DNA of 64,000 bases from Alphaproteobacteria bacterium (lineage in GTDB: Bacteria; Pseudomonadota; Alphaproteobacteria; Micropepsales; Micropepsaceae): the NCBI GenBank assembly GCA_013697055.1, contig JACCXK010000101.1, forward strand, positions 1 through 64,000, given 5' to 3'. Both the position numbers and the translations under genes were made by a program. The stretch's first letter is position 1; every line of letters begins with the position of its first letter. The notes beneath the pieces are model-generated. The model worked only from the letters and a program-made list of their open reading frames with translations. It made no database searches and was not told where the DNA came from. Positions 41,196 to 50,517 of the stretch are shown one piece after another.

Positions 41196-42035
41196 ATGAA
41201 CTTGTTGAAAAAGACACTGCTCGCCGCCGGCGCCAGTGCCCTGTTAGCGGTGATGGGTTCGGGCGCTGCCGTCGCGTCCCCTATTTTCACCATCAGCCCG
41301 AATGTCATTCCCGGGATTTCGGGCTACGCCCCTTTCCAGGCAACTGATTTTTCTTATGCTTCTAATGCGACCGTTACTCAAACCGGCGCCACGACTCAAA
41401 CAGAAACCGGGTATGCTTATCTTACAGCCTTCGTGAATAACGGGCAGGGGTTGGGCATCAACGCCACGGGACTTGTTTCGCCTGTTAGTACTCTCGGCTT
41501 AGCGGATACTTACCAGGCATATTTGCGTTTTACCGCGACCGTTTCTGGCGTGACTGGCTTTGGCCCGGGCAACGTGGGAACCATCACAGCGTTCAATTTC
41601 AGCCTGTATGCGGATCCTAATAGGGACACGACTTTCGGTACGACTGGTTCTGTCACTGGTAATACCGGTAATGACGTCCTGTTGGCGACTGGAACGCTCC
41701 AGAGCGGCAGCGCGGGGTTTCAGACCACCACTGGTGCGCCGACGTTCAACGCCATCGACTTTTTCTCCGTGGTCAACGTAGCCGGCAATGGCCCGTATTT
41801 CAGCCAGCCTAACCCGTTCTACAATTTGGTGCTCACGTCCACCACAGCCGGCAGTGCTCAGAACGTTACTGTCACTGGCAGTGGTATTGGCGCTACCGCG
41901 GTTATTACCGGCATCACCGGTACGGCCAACTTCGCCTCTACCCCAGTACCTGAACCGATGACACTATCGTTGTTTGGTGTTGGCCTGGTCACTGCGGGCG
42001 CTCTGCGCCGCAGGGCAAAGGCCAAGAAGGCCTAG
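41196..42035 (+). CDS. PEP-CTERM sorting domain-containing secreted protein
   Basis: Signal peptide MNLLKKTLLAAGASALLAVMGSGAAVA; C-term VPEPMTLSLFGVGLVTAGALRRRAKAKKA. Confidence 0.9.
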   Translation: MNLLKKTLLAAGASALLAVMGSGAAVASPIFTISPNVIPGISGYAPFQATDFSYASNATVTQTGATTQTETGYAYLTAFVNNGQGLGINATGLVSPVSTLGLADTYQAYLRFTATVSGVTGFGPGNVGTITAFNFSLYADPNRDTTFGTTGSVTGNTGNDVLLATGTLQSGSAGFQTTTGAPTFNAIDFFSVVNVAGNGPYFSQPNPFYNLVLTSTTAGSAQNVTVTGSGIGATAVITGITGTANFASTPVPEPMTLSLFGVGLVTAGALRRRAKAKKA

Positions 42036-42061
42036 AGAACCTTATCCGATTAAATGTGAGA

Positions 42062-42089
42062 CAGCGCCTTCGGGCGCTGTTTTGCTTTT
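42062..42089 (+). terminator. Rho-independent terminator
   Basis: CAGCGCC-TTCG-GGCGCTG followed by TTTTGCTTTT, just after the PEP-CTERM stop. Confidence 0.88.
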
Positions 42090-42762
42090 AAGCATAATAT
42101 CCTTACATGCGAACCGTCCTATAAGGCGCAGGCGCCGTAGCTCATCCCGGCATTAGGAAATGTTCCGAGTTAATGGGCATGCTAGCTGCACAGCAAGTGG
42201 TACCAGATCAGCCTTACTCCCAACCGCCATCGCCTTTGGCTCCCTGATACCAAACAGACGTAGCAATAGCTCGGTTGACGCCGTTGGTAGTGGATTGTCC
42301 TAAGCGAAAATTTCGGTACTCCTGGCACGGTTGTGACGAGCTTTGGCAACCATGTCTTGATCAATGGCGGTGGCGGCGAGATCACCGACGGTGCGGCTGC
42401 GACGCGCCGCGGCAGGGCTGATAGGCCAAATATGCTTTACAAATCGCGGACATCATAAACAGCAGGTTTGGGCAACGATTCCTGCCTTTTCGCTTTGAAT
42501 CTTCTTCCGTAAATGCGCGCATGGGCCGCTGCCGGTATGGCGGACACGGCCCCATGGTGGAATCGCGTGGCGATAGCGAAGATTTTACGCCTGTGAGGCG
42601 CTGGTCACTTTCCCCCCGGACTACCCGTTCGAGCTATGCGTGTCACCACGGCCCGCATGAGCCGAATGTAGGGATACACAGCCGGTTAAGCCGCTTAGCC
42701 GGATCTGAGACTATCTCCCTGGCTATTTTTGGTCAGGGAACATGGTGGCCAGCCGTTTACAA

Positions 42763-43932
42763 TCAATAGCGACCGGACGTGTCTGTTCTCAAGGCGACCT
42801 CGCTGCGGTGCCGGCTTACTGGCTTATTTCCGGAAGGGGAGGCCGGATCGACATAGCGATCCAGATGCACTTCTGCCGTCATGGAAATGCCGGCCCGCAG
42901 CGGGGTTTTCAGAAGCTCATCCTGATCCAGCGCGATACGGACCGGCAGACGCTGCACGACTTTTATCCAGTTGCCCGTGGCATTTTGCGGGGGAATCACT
43001 GCAAAGGTTGCCCCCGTTCCGCCGCCCACGCCTTGGACGTGGCCATGAAAGATCCGGCTCGACCCATAACTATCGGACTTGAGCGTCACCAGCTGTCCCG
43101 CCCGGATTTCGGTGATTTGGCTCTCCTTGAAGTTCGCATCCACGAACATTTCCCTCGTGGGCACGATCGTCATGAGTTCCGATCCGGGGGCAATCTTCTG
43201 GCCGATCTGAGCGCGTGATTGTGCGACGATCCCGTCGACCGGCGCCCGGATAAAGGTACGTTCCAGCCTCAACCTAGACCGGCGAAGATTTACCTCCGCT
43301 CCCAGAATGTCCGGATTAGATTCGGCAGCCTCCTGTCTGATCACGGCGCGTTTTGCCGCCAGCTGCTGTTCCGCAACGGCGAGGGCGTATTTTGCCGCAT
43401 CAAGAGAGCTTTGCAAATTCGAAATTTCTTCCGCCGAAACGACACCAGGCTGCCGGATGCTGGTTCGTCTGCGCAATTGTTGTTCCGCCAGCGTCACCAG
43501 CGACTGTTTGGCCAGGACATTGGTTTCTGCCGCTCTTGTTTCGGCGACTTCCTGTTCGACGCGCCGGTAAGCGCCCTCATACGCGGCCCTCGCCGCGTCG
43601 AAATCCAACTCGGCGTCCTTGGGGTCCAGGATAACCAGGACATCGCCCTTGTGAACATATTGCGTATCGTGAACCCTGACAGAACCGATCGTGCCATCGA
43701 TCTGGGGCGTGACTTGCGCAAAGACCGCGCCGACATAGGCGTCGTCCGTGGAGACGATTGGGGGAGCTGCCAGCCACTCATAAAGCGCGAACCCAATCCC
43801 GGCAGCGACAGCAGTCGAGAAAAAGCCTTTCAGGAGCTGAGCGCGCAGCCATCTGCGTGCCCCCCCAGCTTCCCGCAAGGCAGACGTTCCGGCGCCGAGG
43901 CCCCGGCTCAGAGTGCCGTCCAGACTCGTCAT
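42763..43932 (-). CDS. HlyD/EmrA-family membrane fusion protein
   Basis: TM then PPIVSTDDAYVGAVFAQVTPQIDGTIGSVRVHDTQYVHKGDVLVILDP; biotinyl-lipoyl-like fold; start ATG 43932. Confidence 0.88.
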   Translation of the reverse strand: MTSLDGTLSRGLGAGTSALREAGGARRWLRAQLLKGFFSTAVAAGIGFALYEWLAAPPIVSTDDAYVGAVFAQVTPQIDGTIGSVRVHDTQYVHKGDVLVILDPKDAELDFDAARAAYEGAYRRVEQEVAETRAAETNVLAKQSLVTLAEQQLRRRTSIRQPGVVSAEEISNLQSSLDAAKYALAVAEQQLAAKRAVIRQEAAESNPDILGAEVNLRRSRLRLERTFIRAPVDGIVAQSRAQIGQKIAPGSELMTIVPTREMFVDANFKESQITEIRAGQLVTLKSDSYGSSRIFHGHVQGVGGGTGATFAVIPPQNATGNWIKVVQRLPVRIALDQDELLKTPLRAGISMTAEVHLDRYVDPASPSGNKPVSRHRSEVALRTDTSGRY

Positions 43933-44122
43933 ATTCTCTTTTCTGGGAGTCATAACGGCGCCGCTTGCGCTCGACCGAATCACCCCTCCGGTAATAAAAT
44001 TACCAGAAAGTCCCTTGAACTTCAGGAATTGGCAAAACGCCCAAAAACCAGCGCAATATCGGCTGCTGGCAGGGATTCGCGGTGCCCAACGCCAGCTTCT
44101 TTGGGGGCTGAGCATCACGTTC

Positions 44123-45652
44123 ATGGACCAGAGCAGGCTCCCCCCGCTCCCCATGGAGCGTACCAAGCTGGCGCTTGCGATCTTCGTCCTGTCGCTGGCG
44201 ACCTTCATTGTGATTCTCGATACCACGATCATCAACGTGGCGGTCCCCCACATTGCGGGAGCTTTCGCAGCATCACCCAGCGAAGGCACATGGGTGATTA
44301 CGTCTTATGCGGTCGCTGAGGCCTTGACCGTTCCGGTGTCGGGCTGGCTTGCGAACCGGTTTGGCATCGTAAAAGTACTGACAGTTTCGCTGTTAAGCTT
44401 CGCGTTGTTTTCAGCACTATGCGGCCTGGCGTCCACCCTCGAGATATTGATCCTGCTTCGCATTCTGCAAGGATTGAGCGGGGGGCCGCTGATACCGATA
44501 TCCCAGACATTGATCATGCGCATAGCGCCTCCCGCCAAGCTGGAGACAATGATGGGCCTGTGGATGATGACCAGCATTGTGGCGCCGGTTTTGGGGCCGA
44601 TGCTGGGCGGCATCCTTGCCGACACGATTGGCTGGCGCTGGGCTTTTTATCTCAATGTTCCGATCGCTGCCTCATGCGGCATTTTCGGCTATTTCCTGTT
44701 CAGAGATTGGGAAACGCAAGTCCAGAAGTACGCAATAGATTTTATCGGCTTGGCTCTGCTATGCATTTGGGTGGTCGCTTTTCAGATCATGCTGGATACA
44801 GGCGAAAACCATGCCTGGTTTCAGTCCAATTACATTTTAGCGCTTCTCATCGTCAGCATAACGGCATTTTTTTTGTTCGTGATCTGGGAGATAACAGACA
44901 ATTATCCAATCGTAGACCTGCGCGTGCTCCGGCATCGGGGCTTTGCTCTTTCTTCCCTCACGCTATTCTTTGCCTTCGGTGCATTTTTTGCTTCGCTTAT
45001 ATTGCTGCCACTATGGTTGCAGCTGGGCATGGGGTACACCGCCACGACAGCCGGCTACGTCCTGGCCCAGCAGGGATTGCTGGGTGTACTCGCCGCACCT
45101 TTGGCAGCCTACCTGATGAAGAAGGTCGACTCCCGTTTTCTGATGTCTGCTGCCTTGATGGTCCTCGCGGCGGCGATTTTTTCCCGGTCCAATTTTGCGA
45201 CAACGATCGGTTTGGAGCAATTTCGTCTGCCGCAACTTGCTATTGGCATTGCGCTTCCTTTCTTCTTCGTTCCAATCGTAACAACCTCGCTTCAGTTCGC
45301 ACCTCGAACAGAAACCGCCGCGGCATCCTCCATTATCAATTTCTTACGCACCCTGGCAGCGGCGATAGCAACCGCCGCCGTCGTCAGCGCATGGAGCCGG
45401 GAGACCATTACCAAGCACGCTGCGCTAGTCGAATTTCAGTCCAATTCCGGGTCATACATCCGGCGAATGACTCAAAACGGTCTTTCTCACGGGGGTGCGC
45501 TTCAAACGCTGGACGCGCTCTCCTGGCAACAGGCGATGGTATTGGCTGTCAATGACGTGTTCATATTCCTTAGTCTCATATTGGCGCTTACCGCCGCTGG
45601 GATATGGTTGCTTCCCAGACTTGCGCCGGCACACGGCCCCGTTTTGCACTGA
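44123..45652 (+). CDS. DHA2-family MFS efflux transporter (EmrB-like)
   Basis: ATFIVILDTTIINVAVPHIAGAF...SEGTWVITSYAVAEALTVPVSGWLANRFG; divergent from EmrA-like gene. Confidence 0.88.
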   Translation: MDQSRLPPLPMERTKLALAIFVLSLATFIVILDTTIINVAVPHIAGAFAASPSEGTWVITSYAVAEALTVPVSGWLANRFGIVKVLTVSLLSFALFSALCGLASTLEILILLRILQGLSGGPLIPISQTLIMRIAPPAKLETMMGLWMMTSIVAPVLGPMLGGILADTIGWRWAFYLNVPIAASCGIFGYFLFRDWETQVQKYAIDFIGLALLCIWVVAFQIMLDTGENHAWFQSNYILALLIVSITAFFLFVIWEITDNYPIVDLRVLRHRGFALSSLTLFFAFGAFFASLILLPLWLQLGMGYTATTAGYVLAQQGLLGVLAAPLAAYLMKKVDSRFLMSAALMVLAAAIFSRSNFATTIGLEQFRLPQLAIGIALPFFFVPIVTTSLQFAPRTETAAASSIINFLRTLAAAIATAAVVSAWSRETITKHAALVEFQSNSGSYIRRMTQNGLSHGGALQTLDALSWQQAMVLAVNDVFIFLSLILALTAAGIWLLPRLAPAHGPVLH

Positions 45653-45843
45653 TTTTGACGGCCGGTTGAAGCAGGACGGTGGTTCCTACGACGGCCTTAA
45701 TTGCAACAGCGGGAACTTTGAAGACCGACACGTGCTGGTCCGGCCCATTTGGGGTATATTAGTCGGAGAAAGCAGTATCGTCGGAGTGTTCGGGAACGCA
45801 GGTGCAAGATTTACGTTAGAAGCCAATCAGATAAGGTGGAAAC

Positions 45844-46068
45844 ATGGATCTAGATGAAGAAATTCTTTCCCGCATTCGGGCCGCAACCGCCTGGGATCCG
45901 AAGTCCAAACCAGAAGAGTTCCAATTGAAAGTCGCGGACAACGGCTCAGTATTGATCAATCTGCGGACCGGGCGAGCGCAGCTTATTTACGACGAGGACA
46001 GCCAGCTTCACGACCTTGAGGATCTGAATTCCAGGTCCACCGTTAAAGGTGAAGTGCCGCCCAAATAA
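45844..46068 (+). CDS. Small acidic hypothetical protein
   Basis: 74 aa, RBS-like AAGGTGG upstream, no recognised domain. Confidence 0.45.
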   Translation: MDLDEEILSRIRAATAWDPKSKPEEFQLKVADNGSVLINLRTGRAQLIYDEDSQLHDLEDLNSRSTVKGEVPPK

Positions 46069-46155
46069 TAACCAGCAGCGAAATTTTGTTGCGGCGTCTA
46101 TGGCCAAGTAAGAGACGTTGTGGCGGCCTTTCTGCACGAGCTTTACGATCAGTGA

Positions 46156-46350
46156 ATGTGGCTGAGTCGTGAGAGGCAGTGGACACGGCTGTTGAAGGAG
46201 AGGCTCTCCGTCAGACAGGGCGGACGTTGCCGCTTGTGTTCAAAGCCCGTCAATCCGGAGTCCTCGATTTTAGACCGCTTAGACGCAACCGGGAATTTTA
46301 CTCCGGAGAATACCCGGCTCATCCATATCTGCTGTGAACCCATTCTATGA
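46156..46350 (+). CDS. Possible small HNH-like/zinc-ribbon protein or fragment
   Basis: RQGGRCRLCSKPVN...LDRLDATGNFTPENTRLIHICCE has CxxC...N...IC spacing reminiscent of HNH proteins. Confidence 0.3.
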   Translation: MWLSRERQWTRLLKERLSVRQGGRCRLCSKPVNPESSILDRLDATGNFTPENTRLIHICCEPIL

Positions 46351-46365
46351 GCTGTATCCGTTACG

Positions 46366-47590
46366 TCAGGCTGAAATCTTCTCAGCTGTCACCACTTGGC
46401 TGATCAGCCCCCGCAGTGTCTCTTGCCAAAGGGTTGCGGCGATTTCGAGTGGCTCAAGGCCCTGTGCGACCCACCAGGACCGCTCAGGCTTTGCCTGATG
46501 CACTTGATTGTGATGCGCAATGCACAATGGTACCGTGAATTCATCACTGACTTTGACTGAAAGGCCCCGCGGCTGGGCATATGTAATGTGATGGGCATGG
46601 CAAGGAGTTTGTTCGCAGACCAAGCAAGGCCTCGAAGATACAAACGCAAGATGTTGTTTGCTGCGGATTCTGCGCTCCGTTGAATGCGCCAGTAGACTTT
46701 TTATCGATGGATGGTCTTGCGGCGGGAGGTAACAAACCGATGACTTCAGTGGGCAAAGTAGCTCGGGAGGCCGAACGCACCGGTAGATCGTCTTTTGTCA
46801 GTGACGAGTCCGCAATTTCATCTAGTGCTTTGCTTGACACAAAAGGGGCTTGATCATGCAGAGGTCGGTCTTGAGCACTAGCAATCGCGCCTGCACGATC
46901 TCGCCCCAGCCGCTTCAGAATATCGCTGTAGTGGCGGCCGGCGCGGCTCACTAGTTTAGGAAAGCGATCCTTTAGATCGGCAAGCGAGGCCTCATTGTAA
47001 CTCATGAGCGACTGGACGTTCGCCACTTCCTCGGTTTGTTGAATCAGTTGACGCAGTCCGCTTGCGAAGCCCTCCGCGGTTAGACGGTCATCCAGAACGC
47101 TTCCATCAGCGGCAAAGAGGCTGCAACCTTGTACTGGGTTGGCACTGTCCGAGCCACTGAAGCGAGGAGCCTTTTGCCGATAGAGCGATAAACCAAGCCG
47201 GGCTCCGAATGTTGCCAAGGCGCGCTTTGTGGCGTCCGTTTCGGCTGCTTTGAGAGCGTATTCGTGAGCGTCGGATATTTGGAGCGCACAGGAATGGCCA
47301 AAGCCGGTGCCTTCGCGGCAAACGATACCCTGAGCTGTTCGAACCGTTACACGAACCCGTGCCATATACCCGCAACTCACAGCTTCCAAGCGGGCACGTT
47401 CGAAAACCCGTTCGAGCAGGATTGTCTCGCGGTCCCATCCAGCATGTCCAAATATCGCGTTGGCCTCGGCTATGGCGTACCACCCAGTGATGTGAGTGAA
47501 TTCCTTACCCTCTCGCTTGCGAGAATAGATCTCGGCCTGGTCAATAGGGCGATTGAGGCGTTTCAGCTGTTTGGAAGAAAAGCCTTTCAT
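46366..47590 (-). pseudogene. Rad52/22-like recombination protein with C-terminal HNH-like domain, split by +1 frameshift at an A5 run
   Basis: N-term frame ...EFTHITGWYAIAEANAIFGHAGWDRE...ETDATKRALATFG; removing one A at 46698-46702 reads through into ...DKSLLAHSTERRIRSKQHLAFVSSRPCLVCEQTPCHAHHITYAQPRGLSVKVSDEFTVPLCIAHHNQVH. Confidence 0.75.
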
Positions 47591-47735
47591 TTGGTCCTCA
47601 CAGCGATGAAGGGATTGCCCAACTCGAATGCCGCTCCTGGGACTGTTTCGCCACGCTTCATCGCGGCGGCGATGGCAGTGCGATCTATCTTCGGGGGTTG
47701 AGGTAGGAGGAAAGCCTCAGGGACCTGAGTTCCAT

Positions 47736-48230
47736 CTATGATCTCAAGGCGTTAACGATACGCGAGAGGAGTTCCCGTGCGACCGGCGATAGCAGCGCGC
47801 CGCTATGACAGGGTGCATATTTGGTGTGGGCGACAGCCAACATATATAGGTCATCCACCCGACGATCTTTTGGAGTAAGGGTGAGTTGATCGATTAGATA
47901 GGAGGCAAGCCTGAGGTCGCCGTGCGCCTTGCGCACGGAGCGATTTGCCGCCACCGACACAATCAGCCCTGTCAGACCGAGGTTGGAATGCCCAAAATCC
48001 TCGAAGGCAATGCCCACTAGTCTGCGCCAAAACAAACCCGGTTCGTTGGCGATAAGAGCATGCGCCGCGGCAAGGGCATTGGTCTTATCGGCGCGTCGTA
48101 GCGCTTTTTGAAGCATGGAGGACAGGATGTCGCGAGAGAGATCAACAGGGGTGACTTCGGGACAGCTGTAATCTGCCAGGTCTTCTGTCAGCTGAAGGTG
48201 AATTTGTTTGGGAAGGAAATCATGGGTCAT
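47736..48230 (-). CDS. Hypothetical protein; possible RarA/MgsA C-terminal-like domain
   Basis: SSMLQKALRRADKTNALAAAHALIANEPGLFWRRLVGIAFEDFG resembles the C-terminal clamp-loader-like region of RarA without its AAA+ domain. Confidence 0.5.
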   Translation of the reverse strand: MTHDFLPKQIHLQLTEDLADYSCPEVTPVDLSRDILSSMLQKALRRADKTNALAAAHALIANEPGLFWRRLVGIAFEDFGHSNLGLTGLIVSVAANRSVRKAHGDLRLASYLIDQLTLTPKDRRVDDLYMLAVAHTKYAPCHSGALLSPVARELLSRIVNALRS

Positions 48231-49004
48231 GAGAAACGGTAACCCAGTTCGTCATCAACAAAGCAAAATGTTCGTGATCTTAAAAAAATATGCTGCGAGT
48301 TTCTGCGATAGCCTCCTCGGTGTTCGCCTGTCGTTGGAGCCAATATTTCGAACTTAGAAATAGTTCAACGTGTCGGCATGACCACGAACTACGTGATTGT
48401 GAGATTTGCTTTAGATTCTTTTGCGTTGAGCGTAATTGGCGCCGCACCAGTGTGGTGTTCCTGCACGTGGCTGCTGTCTCGTCGAAGTTGCCTTGCACCC
48501 GGGGGACCAAGAACCCGCCAGGGCGAACTGCCCGCACCGTGCACAGTTCTAAGTTTGTTTCTTGGGCGCCCAAGAGAGTGATGTGTTGATCCCCTTGGAG
48601 CAAAGGCACCCCACAGCTTGAGCGCGCTGGACGTAGAGGGCTTAACGATCCTGGGAAGGGAGGGGGAGCAGCTTGGATTTACCTGGGTCCGCCAGGTCGG
48701 GCCTTCCGCCAAGTGCGCAGGCTAGTCTGCCGGTGTATTGGGCCGAACCGGCGCCGGCACGCTCCCTGCGTGGAGTGACAAAAGGAAATACGTGAGCGAC
48801 ATAGCCGGCTTTACCACTTGTCGCGTCCCAGCAAGCGTCTCAGGACGCTCGGTCAAGCGGAATTTTCGGACGTGATATACCGGTATGCCGGTGATCACCG
48901 AAACTCATAGGACATTCCGGACGGTACATTCGCTAGCAGCGAAGAGCATAGTTGCGGTCTGGAGAGATGATCGCTCGGCAGGTGCCGTTCTGGTCAGGAT
49001 GGAT

Positions 49005-49256
49005 GGCGTCGATCGCGCGGCGTGTGTGAGGCGAATACATACGCACCGAGATACACGATTGGTGATAAAATCCGGAACGGACGGGTACGTGCTTTCCTTC
49101 GGGTGTTCTCTAGCCAGGAGATCCAGGCATTGTAGTCGGCAACATACGCCACAGCGACTTTGTCCTCGGCTGCGTCGCAGGCACCCAGGGCGTCGTACAC
49201 GAGCCCGTTTGCACAGGCGTGGTGCCCAGCACCATCATCACCAGCGTCCACTTCAT
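49005..49256 (-). pseudogene. Decayed small secreted protein gene with at least two frameshifts
   Basis: Pieces in three frames: MKWTLVMMVLGTTPVQTG / LVYDALGACDAAEDKVAVAYVADYNAWISWLE / HPKESTYPSVPDFITNRVS; approximate bounds. Confidence 0.5.
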
Positions 49257-49608
49257 GGCGGTATTCCAAATTCTGCTCTGCTTTTTCCACGTTCAAGTAC
49301 GTCAGCCGTCCGGCCATTTCTTCGTGCGCTTCCCGTTTTGAATTGACCAAACAGATACCTGACCGCTATTGCTCGTCAGCTCGGCTAGCTCCTCGGTAGG
49401 CCAAGCCTGTAGCTGTCGTTTTACGCGCGCAAAGCCGCCTGTCGGCTTGTCATCGCGCTTGATTGTCCAGCGCCTATCGCAGGTGTTTATTGAGACAAGA
49501 TAAACATTCCACTCAGGCGCTGACCTGCAGGTTCTTTCTGCGTTCAGTGTTGTCGGCCATGTCGTCCCCAGAAAAGGCGGACACAATAACATGAGGTCAA
49601 GGGACGAA

Positions 49609-49632
49609 CAAAAACGGCGCCCGAGGGCGCCG
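49609..49632 (-). terminator. Rho-independent terminator of the minus-strand PEP-CTERM gene
   Basis: Minus strand CGGCGCCC-TC-GGGCGCCG-TTTTTG. Confidence 0.85.
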
Positions 49633-49659
49633 CTTCCGTTGAAATGGTCGCGAAGGACT

Positions 49660-50445
49660 TTATGCCTTCTTGCTCTTGCGGCGGCGTATCGCGCCTGCAC
49701 CAACAAGACCAGCCGCAAACAGCGAGATAGTCAGCGGCTCAGGAACTGCCGCAGCAGCAGGATCGAAATTATATGTCGTCGCATTGATCGTGTAGGCGTC
49801 CACGTTGCCGTCAAAGGTGGGCTGGCCGCTGCCGGCTTTGAAAAGGTTATCGACAGCCAAAAAGCTGTTACGGTCCAGGAGGGCTGAAGCCTGCGCAAAG
49901 GTGCAATAGTTGCCAGTGTTTAGATAACAATTGTCCCCAAACAGCGTGTGGCTCTTGGACAAAGTCCACGCAGCACTAGTTCCTGTTGCGTCCCAATTCT
50001 GCCAGACATTATCGACTACGGTTCCTAACAGACCGGGATCGAAAACGAGGCGACCCCCATAAGTGGTGCCTTTAAAGAGGTCGAACTGCAATGTCGGTGC
50101 AGACCCAGATCCCAGTGTCGATGTGGTGACGAAAGTTGCATACGAGAGATTTGCAAAACTGCTCACCGCAACAGACGAGGAGAAGATCTGAGTAAGCGTC
50201 TCGCTTGATGCCGCGTTATTCACCAAGAACTGCGCGCTGCCAATACCAAGCGGTGGAGATGATGGCCCCACCTCGAAGCCACCCGAAGCGTTCGTGTTTG
50301 GGGCGTTATCCAGGTTGCTGAAGGACCAGCCGTTGAGGCTAGTCGGGGTCACATTGATTACAGCCGCGGACGCTGGGCCCGCCGCAATTCCTGCCAGAAC
50401 GACCAGCGACGCCATGAACAGCGACGGTTTCACGAAATTTCTCAC
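49660..50445 (-). CDS. PEP-CTERM sorting domain-containing secreted protein
   Basis: GTG start after GGAGG; signal peptide FMASLVVLAGIAAGPASA; C-term VPEPLTISLFAAGLVGAGAIRRRKSKKA. Confidence 0.9.
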   Translation of the reverse strand: MRNFVKPSLFMASLVVLAGIAAGPASAAVINVTPTSLNGWSFSNLDNAPNTNASGGFEVGPSSPPLGIGSAQFLVNNAASSETLTQIFSSSVAVSSFANLSYATFVTTSTLGSGSAPTLQFDLFKGTTYGGRLVFDPGLLGTVVDNVWQNWDATGTSAAWTLSKSHTLFGDNCYLNTGNYCTFAQASALLDRNSFLAVDNLFKAGSGQPTFDGNVDAYTINATTYNFDPAAAAVPEPLTISLFAAGLVGAGAIRRRKSKKA

Positions 50446-50501
50446 ATTTCCTCCGAGTACGGTTTGTGCAACTAGGTTAATCAACCGAGCTTGTGACATT
50501 A

Positions 50502-50517
50502 AGCAAGAATTGGGCCA
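50502..50517 (-). promoter_or_regulatory. Predicted sigma-54 (RpoN) -24/-12 promoter
   Basis: Minus strand TGGCCCAATTCTTGCT, one mismatch to TGGCAC-N5-TTGCW; 57 bp upstream of the GTG start. Confidence 0.7.

Noticed and set aside
42319-42345. CTGGCACGGTTGTGACG as sigma-54 site
   Set aside because: No -12 GC at N10 and no downstream gene on that strand within a plausible distance.
48280-48720. Short ORFs on both strands
   Set aside because: No start context or protein-like composition; probably non-coding.
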